The notes: generated by a model from the letters alone, not told the origin. Positions 37,611 through 50,633 are shown, counted from the stretch's first letter. The stretch: 64,000 bases of DNA from Capitulum mitella (GCA_030062745.1 CP099848.1:11739501-11803500), one strand, 5' to 3'. Made by a program: numbers and translations.

Positions 37611-38224
37611 CCACCAGATCACCCAGCTGTCACTAGGGTGCCTCTAAAACTGTTCCGCTGCGGTGTACCACGCATTAACAGGCTGCAGCAAACGTGGTTT
37701 GAACAGTATCTTTACACGTGCTCGGGTGGGTATGTGCTGCCACCGCGCCCAGCAGAAGGAAGAGGCAGCCCCGTCCGATGCAGGGTTTGTCTGCTCCCGG
37801 ACCCCCGTGCTGCCCACGGCGATCCAAACGTGTGTCCACGGCCCTCTCGAACCCGATCTCGCTCCTCCGAGTGTCAGAGGCTGGTCAGCCGTCTCCAGAC
37901 CCTCAGAGCGGAGTCTCGGCACCGGCGCCGTCTCAGAAGCCGTCGCCGGCACGACGAATCATCAGCATAGTACTGTAATCGGGCTTTTCGTGGAGAGGGG
38001 ATGGGGGGCAGACGTCTGGAAAGTTGGTCGACAAACGCAAAACTTTTCACCGCTCAAACGCAATCAGGAATAAAATAACTAAAACATTGCACATGAGGAC
38101 TTATCTGACCCGGCTGACCTCTCCCCCGCCCCGCTGCCTAGTGCGCACCGCGTAGGAACGTTTCCTTCACGGCAGGCGAAACCCCGGCATTGCCCGAGCT
38201 GGCCGCCGGTCGGCCGACCGACTC
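37611..38224. other. Unique DNA, no gene
   Basis: No domain in the GC-rich frames and no RNA gene recognised. Confidence 0.35.
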
Positions 38225-38230
38225 ACCTGA

Positions 38231-38263
<33 letters not shown>

Positions 38264-38340
38264 CCGGAGCCGCTCTGGTGACCCGGCCCGCCTCGGGGCA
38301 GGCAGCTCCCGCCGCCGCCGCCCGGGCGAGTGCCGGCCGC
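38225..38340. repeat. GCC-rich tract
   Basis: (GCC)n at about 38238-38265 followed by GCC-rich degenerate sequence. Confidence 0.75.
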
Positions 38341-38439
38341 GCTGACTTGGCGCGCTTTCTCAAAAAGTCGCCGACGCGCCGGCCGCGCGACCGTCGGCCG
38401 CGGCGCGTGACGTCAGCGGGCCACGCTCCGCCCTCGGGC

Positions 38440-38560
38440 CGCAGCTCCCATGGCTTATCAGCTGGCGGGCCGGGCGCGCGCCGCCGCCGGCACCGTATGC
38501 AAAAAACGGCCTGATTTGAATACGGCCCTGTGTAAACTGCGGACAATGGTGCGGCGCGCC
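38440..38560. promoter_or_regulatory. Candidate regulatory island
   Basis: CATGGCTTATCAGCTGGC, CCGTATGCAAAAAACGG and CTGATTTGAATACGGCC lie inside very GC-rich DNA. Confidence 0.25.
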
Positions 38561-39745
38561 GGCTGCCGCTCCAAAGGGGTGAGCCGGCCGCGCGCTCCGT
38601 TCTCAGGCTGGCCCGAGGGCGCCGGCCGGGGGGGAGGGGGCCAAGGATGGGGCGACGGTATTAGCATTATCTCTGCCGATCGACGCGGCGTGCCTGCCGA
38701 CGCGACGGTCCGCCGGGGCCCGAGGCGACGCGATGAAAGGTCACGGACGGCAGGGCCACAGTAGCGGTCCGGCGAACCCGGCCGGGGCCGATTCGTGGCC
38801 CCCGGCGGAGCTCGGTGGGACCGCCGCTCACAGAGGTCCCGTCTTCCGTCTGGACTTCTCAGAGCGGCACTTGATATGCTGGGTTTTGACCTCGCAGCTT
38901 GCGCCGTCCTCCGAATTGTCGAATGGAATCAAGGACATCGTGACTGTAAAAGGTCATCAAGAGTTGACGGTTTGTTCATGAATGGTTGAAAATTAATGAA
39001 AGAAGACATGTGACATTCAGCATTTGTGGTGGAACGATTGGAAGTCAAAAAACAAATACAATGTCCACGTCGTTTGATCAGTAATCCGATCCCCAGAGGC
39101 TCTCAGTCCACTTCAAATGAGGAAGACAACAAACGCAAACAAAATATATGACTAATAAACATAACGTTGTATCACTTTTGCCCTTGAGGGTACTGCTTTC
39201 CTGATGCAATTTTCAGTCACCTCGCATAAAGCTGCTCGATTGGCCCAACGCGACAGTCCGTCTTCATATCAGACAACCTACGTCATCCGCTTTTTCGACA
39301 ACGACGGTCAGGCTTCCATGGAAGAGGAAAGATTTTCACAGGTTTCAAATCCTTTGCAAAATGTTCCTGTGTTGCTTCCTCCTACCAGTTTTTATTTTAA
39401 CTTGACGCTACCGGCAAAGCAGCATCTTGCAATGAACAAATAGGAAAGTCGGCTTGTTCATTACATCCATGTGAAAACTACCATTCCTGTTTTCCAGACT
39501 AAGCTAAATGATTTGAAGCACAAGCAGAGACAAAGCCATATTTTTGTGCTCTCTGCCAGCTACAACCATTTCCAGCTGCCGTTCCCTCCATGCTCTGTCC
39601 CTGGCACGTGACGCAGTGCACTCTGCCGGCCGGACCCCAGCGAGCACTCTCAGAGTGAGATGCCACCAAACGACCTCTGTGCACGCCATCCGACGATCCG
39701 TCCACGGCCGACAGCCGGCCGAACTTCAGCAGTCCCCGCTCTGTT
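38561..39745. other. Unique DNA, no gene
   Basis: GC-rich to about 38850 and AT-rich afterwards. Nothing recognised. Confidence 0.35.
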
Positions 39746-39910
39746 GCCGTCCAGCTCCCGGCTGCAGCGGGACCAGGAGGTGCTGTCGTCCAGCTCCCGG
39801 CTACAGCGGGACCAGTAGGTGCAACCGTCCGGCTCCCGGCTGCAGCGGGACCAGGAGGTGCTGTCGTCCAGCTCCCGGCTACAGCGGGACCAGGAGGTGC
39901 TGTCGTCCAC
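39746..39910. repeat. 39-bp minisatellite, 4 copies
   Basis: CCAGCTCCCGGCTGCAGCGG starts at 39751, 39790, 39829 (CCGG variant) and 39868, exactly 39 bp apart and 90 percent or more alike. A 13-residue repeat is open on both strands. An open frame runs on past the array to 40142 without a recognisable domain. Confidence 0.93.
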
Positions 39911-41499
39911 CCACATGCGCCCAGTACACCCCATGCACTCCATACATCCAGTATCCGGCATCCAGGAGCTGCATCTTAAGTACCACCTGAAAGACGACGG
40001 ACTTTCGAACGATGAAATTTACTACATCATCATGACAATGGTGGACTATAATTTCATTTTCCAAATGACTGATTTCGCTGCTTTGGCTTTTGCTCTTTGC
40101 AAGCCGATTCATGTCTTAATTGAAAAGGTAAGACGCGCATAATGCTTTTGCCTGTGGATGAGATGAAATCTTTGCTATAATTTATACGCGAACCTACAAA
40201 AAAGAACACTGGTTCTCGAGTTCAAGCGACATCTGTGCTGCTTTTGGAGAAAAATCATGACGATGTAGAAACACATTGAGTTGGGGAAAAACCGTACACC
40301 TTCGGAGCAATGCCTGGATGTCAAATTACGACAAGGATAATTCCTTTTTAAGGTGTCTTAATTTGACTTCGAGAAAAAACCTATGTTTTTTTCCTGCTGC
40401 CTTTGGGACCGCGACAACCTGCGTAATTCCTAGTCCGGACAGTCTTAGAACACCGGCCATGGGCATAGCAATACCAGGATAGTCAAGAGCTCTGCCAAGC
40501 ACTGGCAGGCGACGTGGTACTGGGGTTTCCAATGTGTTTTTTTTTCTGCACCGCCCATGGTGGAAGGTCACTTTAGTTAACTGCACGACATCGTCCTGGA
40601 TGCATTCACATCAGCAGCAACAACACATCGACTGCAGTCACACCAGGCAGCAGTGATATTCACATATGATAATCATACCAGCCCGCATGACGTATTCGTT
40701 TCGTCCACAACAGCACGTTGTCCTCATTCTTCTCACAAGCAGCGGCTCAGAACTCAAACCCCACAGCCAGCAATGCTACGCCAAGTTCACAGCCAGCCCT
40801 GGCTAACTTCCGGTCTCGCCCCCCAGCTCAAAGGATAGGCATGCCCTGGTCGCTGGACGCCGCCTCTTCGGTCGGAACAGCTGGGTTCAATTGGCCTTGC
40901 CTATCTGCATTTTCAAGAATAAAGACGAAAATGGCGCTGCCAGAGGCGTTCAGGCTCCGGTCGGGCCGGCCAGCCGGCAGCGGCCGGCGCCGCGCGTCGA
41001 GCCGGGGCGCGCCATTTTCTGCGTGCGGCCCCCTCCGACCCCGACGGTGCCGACGCCATGTTTTCGTCGGCGCCGGCGGTCGCGGCGGCACGGGCGGCCG
41101 GGAGAGCCGGCTGCGACCGCCGCTGCCGACGCGAGCCGAGGCAGACAGCGGGCCAGGCATCCGGTCCCGAGGCTCAGACACAAGCGCAGACACGCGTGCG
41201 TGCGTACAAGGGATGACCGTGTAGTATGAACAGTTCAGCGCTTACCGGGCGCGGCTCGCCACCGCACTACCAGCGTCCCCAGATGGGCCCCCGGCACTGG
41301 TTCGGAAGCGGGGAAACCGGTTAGGACGGAACTAACGGGATGTCTGAGGGTGAGAGAGGGATGATGTGAGCGAAAGGGTGTATGTCTGCCCGAGACCAAT
41401 GGCCAGCACGCTCCACGTGCTTCCTAATAGATCAATGATGATGCCAAAAGCGCGCGTCAATTAATCAAACTGCTTTTCAAAATTCAAGGCAAATATGTG
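39911..41499. other. Unique DNA, no gene
   Basis: AT-rich to about 40640, GC-rich at 40930-41220. A minus-strand frame at 40586-40326 is open for 86 codons with a plausible amino acid mix, but I cannot assign it. Confidence 0.4.
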
Positions 41500-41815
41500 T
41501 TTGCTGCGCCATCGCATTCATACAGATTAAACAGGAAATTCACATTGGTCTTCGGGCACCTATTCATGAACTAACTCGGAATCCTGCTTTGGCACTCGAG
41601 CGCTGATACATGAATTCACCAGGAATACTACATTTTACTCAAGTGACGGTACATAAATGATCCTACATTGTTAAAGTGGTGCACTAGCTCTTCAATAAAA
41701 ATAAGCCCGCAATACGGCACTGGTACAAGGAGTGCCAGCATATGAATTAGCCTGGTATGTTACATGTGCACTTCAGCGTCGAGATATAATTTGGCTCGGA
41801 ATATTAGACTGATTT
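41500..41815. repeat. Old degenerate tandem (CATGAATTNRCCNGGAAT units)
   Basis: ATTCATGAACTAACTCGGAA, CATGAATTCACCAGGAATAC and ATATGAATTAGCCTGGTATG recur with GGCACT words between them, suggesting heavily diverged units of about 50-100 bp. Confidence 0.45.
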
Positions 41816-43024
41816 TGCAGCGGAGCGATTCTGGAAGACTTGACTGGTGTAGGCTCAGGGTGTGATTCACGATGCTGCGTCTTCGAGGTCAGCAGTTTCT
41901 GTCAGATCCATTTGTGACGTCAACGTCGACAATGAAACCGCTCAAAACGTGTTTAAAACGTACAACACTGGCCATCGCCCTTGTCTGATCGCCGCTGCCG
42001 ACCTCAGGGTCGATCCCGGGCCGTCGCGTTTCGTCCTGAGACTGTTCACGCCTGGCGACGTGACGCCAGTTAATTATTCAGACCCGATGAGATGAGCTCT
42101 GGCGGCGACGTCGGCGAGCTCGGCCGACGGCGGCGACCAACATGGCGGCCCCCCAGTGTTCCCCCGAGGGCAGAAACGGAGTCGGACACTCTGAGTTCTG
42201 AGGAACGGCAACAGGCCATACAACGGGCTTGGTTCCAACCATAATAGGTCCCTGTTTGATCTTATTTGTAACAGCTTGTCAAAGTAATTTTCTTTTATCG
42301 ACACTTACGGTGGAAATTTGGAGAGCACGAAAATATGCTAAGTAAAAATGACGGATGAGGGTGCATTGCTACTGATCGTCATCGAAACCGAGATGCTGCT
42401 ATTTCTTTTTCTGCATCCGTGTCTCCAGCACATTTTTATATCACTGAACGAGAGCGAACGGCACTTACAGATATCGATGAATTTCCAGCACTACTCAAAA
42501 AGGATCCACCCGTCTAACGAAAATGTATGAATTAACTTTGCCAGAAGTCTGATTACGAGGGTCTGATTTCACTGAATAAGAATCGGAGTAATTCATTTAA
42601 ATATTTTCATTCACTGGAACATTATATTCTTCGCTGAGGTGAGATTATGCTAATTCTTAATTTCCTTATTGAAAGCTTTCTCTCGTTAAAAATATTGATC
42701 AGCCAGAAAGACTTAAAGGTACAAAGATAGACATGGAGAAAAGTAAACATATTTCAGGACAGATGCAGTACGCGAGAGGCCAACGGACAGTTATGAACGC
42801 TGGTCATGCTTCTTTATGTACTATCAGATATCCATCGTCGCCTTGGTATCAGACACCTATCAAAACCTTAATACTTCTTGGTTCAAGTGCTCACTCGTAC
42901 CTGAAAGTGCACCAGAATGGCAACCTAACGTGCAGTGGCAGGTAAACAAGTTTCTGCCCGTTCAAAAACAAAACAATTTCATTGTGGTTCTGTCGTAACT
43001 ACCATTTAGTTCTGGACACCCGGA
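41816..43024. other. Unique DNA, no gene
   Basis: AT-rich DNA after about 42230. Nothing recognised. Confidence 0.35.
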
Positions 43025-43140
43025 AAGATTATCTAGCCCGCATATTCCACTTCTTTCTCATTTTTCTCTCTTTTTTCCTTCTCTCGCTCCCTTTCCATTT
43101 CTCTTTCTCTCTTCCGCATTCCCCCTTTCCTTCTCTCCAG
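43025..43140. repeat. Polypyrimidine tract
   Basis: About 115 bp dominated by TTCTCTCTTTT, CCTTCTCTCG and CCCTTTCC words, the mirror of the purine tract at 30531. Confidence 0.8.
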
Positions 43141-43579
43141 ACAAAGTTCGCTAAGCATTAGTCGTGATTACAGTCAAACAACCGTCCAGCGCAGGACCGC
43201 CTCGCCGTCTCAGTCTGCAGGTACCGCGCGGTGGCGACCGCTCACCCCGTTCTAATTCGTTGTCCGAGCTCCGTTCTCGGCCTCCTCTGGCCAGTCAACA
43301 CTCATCAGTTTCCCAAGCACGCAAAGTTTATTCGCGAGACCGCCGCGTCTTCATGTCAAACATACAGAGATTCATGGCACGACGAACATACCTTCCACCG
43401 CTTCACCAACAAGGAGGGCGTCGGACACGGCGGCTGACCGCCGCGGACAAGTTCCACCTCGGTCCGGTGAGAGGCTCACCTCCCGGGCCCAACGGACCGA
43501 CGTCGCCGCCGCCGCCGCCGTCCCTCGCGCCGACCGCGCCAAGCCGCGCCACACAAACACAACACGCCGCCGCCAATTT

Positions 43580-43665
43580 CTCCGCATTCCGCGCCTTTGC
43601 ATATTTCTCACCGCGCCTCCTCCAGGGGCGCGGCGTGCACCGTAATCTTGCATATCACCGGAGCG
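43580..43665. promoter_or_regulatory. Candidate regulatory island
   Basis: TTTGCATATTTCTCACCGCG and CCGTAATCTTGCATATCACC are two TTGCATAT words 60 bp apart within GC-rich flanks. Confidence 0.22.
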
Positions 43666-43865
43666 GGCCGGGCTGGGGCGGCGACTGGCGGCCGGCGCCT
43701 GGCCGGCCCTGCCCGGCCCGGACCGGCCCGGCCCGGTCCGGTCATTCACGGACGCCGCTGAATGCATAATCAGGCCCGACCGGCGTCGCACAATGACGCC
43801 GCGGAAGGGTTGGCCGAAAAAAGCGCGCCCGTCTGGGCCGCCGGGTACATTTGAATAAAAACCTG

Positions 43866-43945
43866 TTCCGCGGCGGCGGCGGCGGCGGCGGCCGGCGGCG
43901 GCGGCGGCGGAGGCCCGGCGGCGGCGGCGGGCCGGGCCGGCTCCG
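43866..43945. repeat. (GGC)n tract
   Basis: GCGGCGGCGGCGG runs with GGCC interruptions. Glycine- or arginine-rich frames here are artefacts. Confidence 0.88.
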
Positions 43946-45300
43946 GGCGCCAGATCAATGCCTCCGTCGAGCGCCGGTGTACGGTGACGGGACGGTGACA
44001 GTCGCCGGCCGGGCGGTCCGCCCGTCGTCGGCAGCCGCCGTCGGAATCGACGGACGGCTGACGGCGGCGACGTCGGCGACGTCGGCCGGCGGCAGAAGTT
44101 GGCCGACTTGACGGTGCCCTCCTCGCGAGGCCGAATCGGCGTCAGCCGGTCGCTAGTCGCTGCCTGGAAACACCCTGATGAGTTTCGACGTCTCTCGGAA
44201 TGAGCCGGCCTCTCGAGTTCCCCTGCACGGCGTGTATGCCTTTTTCAAGCATAACGTTGGCAGTTATGGTCGCTCCTCTGCCGCCATGCATGGAGAGCGC
44301 TTGCCGACGGTGCAGAGAAGACGTGTTTTTTAAAGGTGCGAGCTGGTTAATGCCTTAGATAATTTCCTTCATTCTAGAGTGACACGCTGCACTAAGTGAA
44401 AAACGTGCCACCATCACATCGGGCTTTTGATATGCCCATCACATCAGCGACAGCAAAGAAGTGTGGTGAAGTAAACCCGTTTGACGAAGCTGTATGATAA
44501 AACGAGCACTCGTATGCTGGTTTTGAACGTGAATCAACGCTGAGGAAGTTAAAGAGTTACATCCATTTACTTTGCCCTCTGCCAGCCTTACCATTGACTT
44601 GTGTTCAGAATCAGCATATGTGTGTTCGCTATATCACACAGCGTCGTTAAACTGGCGTTCATAACACCATTTGGTCAATACTGTCAACGAACAGCATTCC
44701 TGTCGCAACAGACAACGCACGAATGACGGACTGGTGATGGCCTTCACACATGTGTTATTGCTGTGGTAGCGGGATAATTAAAATTAGTTAGGTGCCTTTA
44801 TCAGCCACTTATGTTTGGGATGAGGCCTTACTCCGGCATTGGGGTGCAACCGTACCAAGCGGTGAACTGATTGGTTTTTACCTCTGGGTCAAGCATTTCT
44901 TGGAATATAGATTGTAATCAAACCAGAATTCTGCTCGCAGCTGAGCACTTGTTTGCAAATGTGGCAGTCTCTGCGTTTATATCCAGTCCAATGTCCTCGC
45001 CATCAGCATTTGTGCCAGTTAGGTTATTTCCTCTTGGCCGAAATGGCGACGAACAATCTCCGTTATTGTGTTTTTATTGAGGCATTTTAGTTTAACACTC
45101 CGGTTTTGTTTGACTCAATAGGTCTATCTGAAGCATAAGAACGAGGGAACTGTGCATCACGGAGATGCCTACCATACAGACATCTAAATCAGAATCGATT
45201 CCCTGTTTGACAACTGTGGATTAGAATTAGAATCAAAGTCATTTTTTGGGCCAGGAATTAACATCGAATCGATTCCCACATTTCCTGGAAATCAGTTCTC
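43946..45300. other. Unique DNA, no gene
   Basis: GC-rich to about 44150, then AT-rich and featureless to the next tandem. Confidence 0.35.
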
Positions 45301-45304
45301 TCAA

Positions 45305-45405
45305 TTGGTTTCTAAATACTGATTCATTTGAATGCATACTTTGCTTCAAAAAATTCCCTGCATTGGTTCCCAAATGCTGATTTATTTGAATGCATGTTTT
45401 GCTGG
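45305..45405. repeat. 58-bp tandem duplication
   Basis: TTGGTTTCTAAATACTGATT at 45305 is followed by TTGGTTCCCAAATGCTGATT at 45363. Each copy continues with ATTTGAATGCAT. Nearby (45190-45280 and 45700-45840) the words GAATCGATTCC and GAATCAGAATTAGAA recur, suggesting a larger decayed repeat. Confidence 0.7.
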
Positions 45406-47081
45406 CTACCGATTATTATAACAGTGACCACGTCTATCAAAACGGAGAGCATAATACTGCTCTCATTAGAACTAAGTGAGGATAGGAACTGACAATTTAG
45501 TTATGATTTCCCTAATTTCTAGTCAACATTTTGGATGTGTTTTTCAGTCTTGTTGCTGGAAACCACAAAAGACAGACATCCTGTATCTAGGAATAAGTGA
45601 TAGGAGAATACGTAGGCGAAGCAGCAGCAAACATATGTGCAAAAAAACACAACCACAGTTTTTGCTGTTTCACAAAGAACTGAAACGGGAATCGCGGAAA
45701 TTAGATCGATTCACCACAGATAAAAGGTGTCTTGGAATCAGGATCGATTCGATTCTCTGTTTTTCAACGCGAATCAGAATTAGAAACAAAATCAACGTCT
45801 TGGGCTGTGAGTCAGAATCTAATGAATTCCCAGTTTCGCAGATCGCTTATAAATCTGTTCTTAACAAGTCAGTACAACTGATCTCGCGCATGTCGTTTTC
45901 GAGTGGTGTAATAAATGAAACAGCATGAAGTCCATGGATAAAAGTTAAAAGAAAGAAGCAGTAGTTCATTCATTTAAAAGATATATAAAAACCAAAAGAT
46001 GCGTGGCACGCGAGTACAGACCCGAAAGGGACAATGCTACAGTAAGGCTCAAATCTGCCGTGATTGCTAGCCACGTTTCATCTTTTTAACCGCCACCTAT
46101 TATCAGATGGCCCGGAATACTCCCACCCCAAACCACCACGACGCAAACCACCTTACGTTAACTCCCAGGGCAGTCACATTTGTAAACCAAAGAGAGTATT
46201 ACAAGTCGCGGTTCTACCTGCTGAGGAAGGACGGCAAAAACAAAACAAAAAGCCACATACAAAATATCAGCCGCACTAGTATGAGTTAACTAATACAAGA
46301 GAAAAGTCTCAGCCAAGAAGTTTCCGACTGTCCACTAGGCCATCCCTAAACCGTAAGCCCAGTGTAAGCGTAAACAAAAGTCGGCTACTTAAATCTTGAG
46401 GTGGGTAGGGGCACTTGCAGGTCCTATTCATCAGAAGCTGACCACTGGGGCAGCCCGGCAGTACCAAGTTAGGCTTGTATGGTGGGCCGCCCCAGCACCG
46501 GTCGTTTGTAGCGGTGGCCTAGATAAGAAAACGCATAAAACCCATTCAAACATCTCATACGCAAGATACCAAATTCGCAAATCTCACACAGCCCCAGACA
46601 CATCCACACATATACATACGCACCTACAGACGTATGAAGCACTACACTTATGAAACCCGTGCTATAGGGAAATGACCGCTCACTGACTCATACTATGCAG
46701 ACACTCAGCAGCAATTGTGTCCTGGGTTATACATAAAGTACAGAACATTCGCAAATACGCACGCGCACACCTGATTGCACATAAAGGTGTTGCCATGCAA
46801 GAAGTGAGCAGATATCTTGTTTGAGAAGTGTGGACACGTAGAGGAGAAAGGACAATTCCGTATCCAAAGTTTAACGCAAAACACGTGAGATAATAATGTT
46901 TTTGGATGATATTTAATGTGGCAATTTCTAATGCCAGAACATCATTAAGAGAAGCGAATTCGGATTCTAAGAAGTCGTTCCATAGTTTCGGGCACCGATA
47001 AGCTGAAAAAACGCATAATTTTGGCTCGAAAAAGGCTGCTCAGAATGGTGCGTTAATCTTGTATTATTCTCACTGCAGCGT
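45406..47081. other. AT-rich DNA, no gene
   Basis: Apart from the GAATCGATTC-containing decayed repeat, nothing is recognised. Confidence 0.35.
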
Positions 47082-47347
47082 CGGGCACGTAGTCAGGGGG
47101 ACCATGGGGGCCATGGCTACCCTCCGAGCCAAGCGGTCTAAACTAGATGTTTAGCGGTTTCGCAGGAATGCGGAGTATTAATCATACACACGCTACAAAA
47201 GCAAACATTATATTTTTCTCTACGTTAAATATGAGGTAAATTACATAAAATTGTTGCTTTTTCCTACAACTTTTCTCATATGCCAGTGGTAAATCACAAA
47301 CCTTGGTATTTGGCCCCTCCCTGAGGATTATCCTGACTACGTGCCTG
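47082..47347 (+). mobile_element. hAT-like MITE of the CAGGCACGTA family, copy B (266 bp)
   Basis: Left end CGGGCACGTAGTCAGG. The right end read inward is CAGGCACGTAGTCAGG (15 of 16). The 8-bp flanks TGCAGCGT and TGCAGAAT match at 6 positions, as expected of an aged hAT duplication. The interior keeps GAGCCAAGCGGTCTAA, TAGCGGTTTCGCAGGAAT and GCAAACATTATAT, as in copy A. Confidence 0.85.
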
Positions 47348-48769
47348 TGCAGAATTTTATGTCATACATGAAATTCAAAGGCGACAGTAACTGGTGAGTC
47401 CAGAATTTGCGCGTTGATATAAACAGTTGCAATTCTGCAAAGACCACAAGCTTCAGAATTTTCAAAAACAGGACATAAAAGCAAATATTGAATTGCAAAC
47501 CTCCAGTACTGCAGCATCACGTGCATTTTAGTCCCGGTCGGAACTTTCATCTTGGACACGAGTATGGACGCATATCTGCTGTTCTTTAATTTAAACATAT
47601 TTCTTCATTTTTGTTAACATCACAGCTTCCCAGAAACAGACAGAAAACTTTGCGAAATGGATTGGAAGTACCCACGTACGTAATATCTTCCGAACTCTAA
47701 ATCATTCAAGATGCTCACATCACATGGTGGCATGTTAAAGTCACAAATCTTTGTGGGTGCCCAGCCAATACTGGGGTGCCGAAGCAACCGTAAAAATATA
47801 AAAAACTACCCATGCCCTGAAACCAAATGGAGTGCCGTGTGAACGAAGTATGAGCTGTGACGCAGTTATAAATGATGGTCCTATTTCGTGACGTCCGTGG
47901 GTTCTGTTCCGTTGAATGTGTTGTATATTCCCACTCATAGCTCAAAAGACACAGAAGTCACAATTAACAGCAGCCTTGAGCATCAACTCATCATATTTAA
48001 AGATATCCACAGCTTTCCTTAACAGATCGCGTTCACTGATATGTACAAATATAAAAGTAAATTGACAAACCAAGTACGATGGGCATAAGATCACGAGGTT
48101 TGTTTATCTATGTCAAAAAATTTATAAGGCTGGCCTACACGCAATATTAATGGCGTTCAGGCTGAACAGAAAGCCATCTCAAACGAAAACCCATCTGCAA
48201 GCTGAAGCCAAGCCAACATTTTGCGGAAAGGTATGCAACGCCCAACGTTGCGCTCGTTCCATTCTTTCCAGTGCAATCAAAAGTCAGCGCATTTATCTTC
48301 TTCAGGTCCGGTATTATCTGGCCTGTTAAACTTTAACCATTACTTTTGCGCCAGCGCCCAACTTTGACAGCGCAAACAAATGACACGGAGAAGCCGGATA
48401 GGAGCTCCGGGCGGCAGCTTGCCGGCCGGCGTCGCCACCAACCACCCAGAAAATAGACCGCCGCTCGGCCGGAGCGGCACCGCCCCGTCCCGGAAGACGG
48501 CCACTTCCGGCGCGGCCGGCGGCGCCGCGCCACTTTAGCCGTCGCGGCGGGTTTGTCAGCGGCGCGGCCGGACACCTCCCAGGCGGCCGCGCCGCTGCCG
48601 TTAACGATCCGCCGGCGCGGCGACGGCGCCATGCCGCCGGCCATGGTCGGGCCGCCGGCAGCGCTGCACTCACCGTCTCCGCCGCCGCCGCAGCCGCCCG
48701 CCCGCCGCCGCGGCCCGCCCGCACTGCACTCATTAACGCCGGCCGGCCGCCGCCCGCCCCGCCGCGAAA
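47348..48769. other. AT-rich then GC-rich DNA, no gene
   Basis: At 47750-47790 a GTGGGTGCCC and GGGGTGCC pair resembles 51545-51590, perhaps fragments of one repeat. The GC-rich end from 48400 has CCGCCGCCG runs. Confidence 0.35.
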
Positions 48770-48965
48770 CTATGCAGATTAGCGGAGCGGCGCCGCCGGC
48801 CGGGCGCAGCTCCGTCGAGCTCGACGACCGATTACGCCGACTGTCATTAGCGGGCGAGGCGCGCGCGCGCCGCCGACGTCACCAAATGAAAATGACGTCA
48901 GGCGCCGCCGCCGCGGCGTTATGGGTGGCTACTGGGGACTTAATTAGGAGGCGCGCAGGGCTGTG
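48770..48965. promoter_or_regulatory. Candidate regulatory island
   Basis: ACTATGCAGATTAGCGG, CGACCGATTACGCCGAC, CTGTCATTAGCGG, two TGACGTCA-like words (48887-48902 region), CGGCGTTATGGGTGG and GGGACTTAATTAGGAGG occur within 200 bp of otherwise GC-rich DNA. Confidence 0.33.
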
Positions 48966-49329
48966 ATGACTCGTCGTGAGCGGGACAGCCGGCTCGTGCC
49001 GACCGTGACGTCCAGGAGGTGGGCTCTCCAGGTGTGGCGCCGTTCCTCGTGACGAGGTCGCAACATTTGCTGCCGCGCTCCGCTGCGGCGACGTTCTCTT
49101 CCGTCGGCCCGCCGGCGACCGCTGCTGGCGGCTGCAGACCGACGCCGGGCGGGCCGTGCCGGACCGGGGCTGGTGGTACACCCACGGAGTCTCCGGCACC
49201 GCAGCGCAGCGCCGTCCCGTCCGCCAACCGGGCGCGGCTGTGATTTGAGAGTGGCGCGGCGCCGGCCGCCGGGGAGAACGCCGCGCCGGGAGAGGCGCCG
49301 AGAAAGAGAAATGGCTGTTTCATTTCAAA

Positions 49330-49640
49330 ATCAACAGCTTTCGACGAAAGGCCGAGATTGCAGAAAAGCTATTACGGGAAGGTTATTGGAATTTCTGCGC
49401 TGAAAAATGAAGGCGAATCGGATCCATTTACATTTGGCGAGACAGGCGGGGCGCTGAGCGATCGCGCAGCGCAGCTTTCAGACGGCTCTCAGGCGACTCG
49501 ATCGCGGAGCACGGGCCGATCAATCCAGTGCTGCCGCGCCAATCCCGGCCCGGCTGCCGGCGAAGTCGCGGCCGCGCCGGCGGCAGATCAATTCATCAGC
49601 CCTGATTTGCTAATCAAAGCTCCGGCGGCTCCCCCGAGCG
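49330..49640. promoter_or_regulatory. Candidate regulatory island
   Basis: GAAAAGCTATTACGGG, GAAAAATGAAGGCGAATCGG, TCCATTTACATTTGGCG, GGCAGATCAATTCATCAGCC and CTGATTTGCTAATCAAAGC alternate with GC-rich spacers. Confidence 0.3.
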
Positions 49641-50019
49641 ACCTCGCAGGGTTCCTTCCCTTCAGGCACTCCGCTGGCCGTTCACAGGGGGGGGGAGGGA
49701 AGCCATATTGAGCATTGACTTGATTTGCTCACGCCAAATGACCTCCGGGTCAGAGATCATTCAGAACTGGGTATGGATTGCCTCGGAGCGCTGTGACGAT
49801 TTGCTAAACTTTAAAAGGCCACCGTAAAAATGAGGTGAAATTTCCTGCCGTTAGCTTCTATTCTTTGCAGCCCATGACCGTAAGCGCAGAAAAAAGATAC
49901 ACGCTTCGTTCCGAGAACACTCCATTCGCCTCGGTCGCTAATGACGGCAGGCCAGGAGACCCGGACATTTTCCGGAACCGCCTCAGCGCAGCGCAGTTGG
50001 CATGTCCCCGGTCCGCCAA

Positions 50020-50145
50020 TAGGTGTCGACGGAGAGTCGTTACACCGTTTGTTGGGTTACAGAGGACGGGGCCAGCTCAATACCTGTCCACCAAGAGGGT
50101 GTGACACCAATTGGTGGGTCACAGAGGCATGGGTGTGGTTCTCGG
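50020..50145. repeat. 62-bp repeat unit, 2 copies (also at 51600)
   Basis: ACACCGTTTGTTGGGTTACA at 50042 and ACACCAATTGGTGGGTCACA at 50104, each followed by GAGG. CCAGCTCAATACCTGTCC separates them. The same words recur at 51600-51775. Confidence 0.75.
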
Positions 50146-50304
50146 AAAATGATTGTGCGTGCCCAAAACGCATATGAGGACTAAATTTAAAAAGTTTGGA
50201 AATAGAAGACGACTTCCAAATCAAGACTTTCGCGGCAACACTGACGTGTCGGCGGGGGTTTTCAAGGGGTCGTGACAGGCATTTAAATTTTTTGCACCTG
50301 AAGT

Positions 50305-50554
50305 TCAGAGGAATGAATTTATAAAAGGGTAAATAGTTGGCAATGTCGTATGTAATTTTGTTTATCTGAGGTAAATTAGTCAGGTCAAGGTCAAAAATTT
50401 TTTTTTTTTTTAATATTTTTTTCACTTTTTTTTTAATGCTTCAAACCCGGAATATAAACGTAGAAAGATGCCCTCTTTTTACCAAGTTAGCTTGATATCA
50501 GATCAGGCTTTATGGCGGCAACATCCTTAAAGGGAATTTAATAGATTAAAAACT

Positions 50555-50560
<6 letters not shown>
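50305..50560 (+). mobile_element. Fragment of the interior of the 1.2-kb MITE family
   Basis: AAATAGTTGGCAATGT, TGTAATTTTGTTTATCTGAG, TCAGGTCAAGGTCAAAA, ACGTAGAAAGATGCCCTC and TTGATATCAGATCAGG follow the same order as 56545-56740 in the complete copy. The TTAA-flanked ends are absent, so it is a diverged relative or an independent copy of the inner unit. It runs into a poly-T tract. Confidence 0.7.

Positions 50561-50633
<73 letters not shown>

Noticed and set aside
40326-40586. Minus-strand 86-codon frame with protein-like composition
   Set aside because: No family recognised, no exon partners, and the neighbouring DNA is stop-rich. It is kept only as a note in the region entry.
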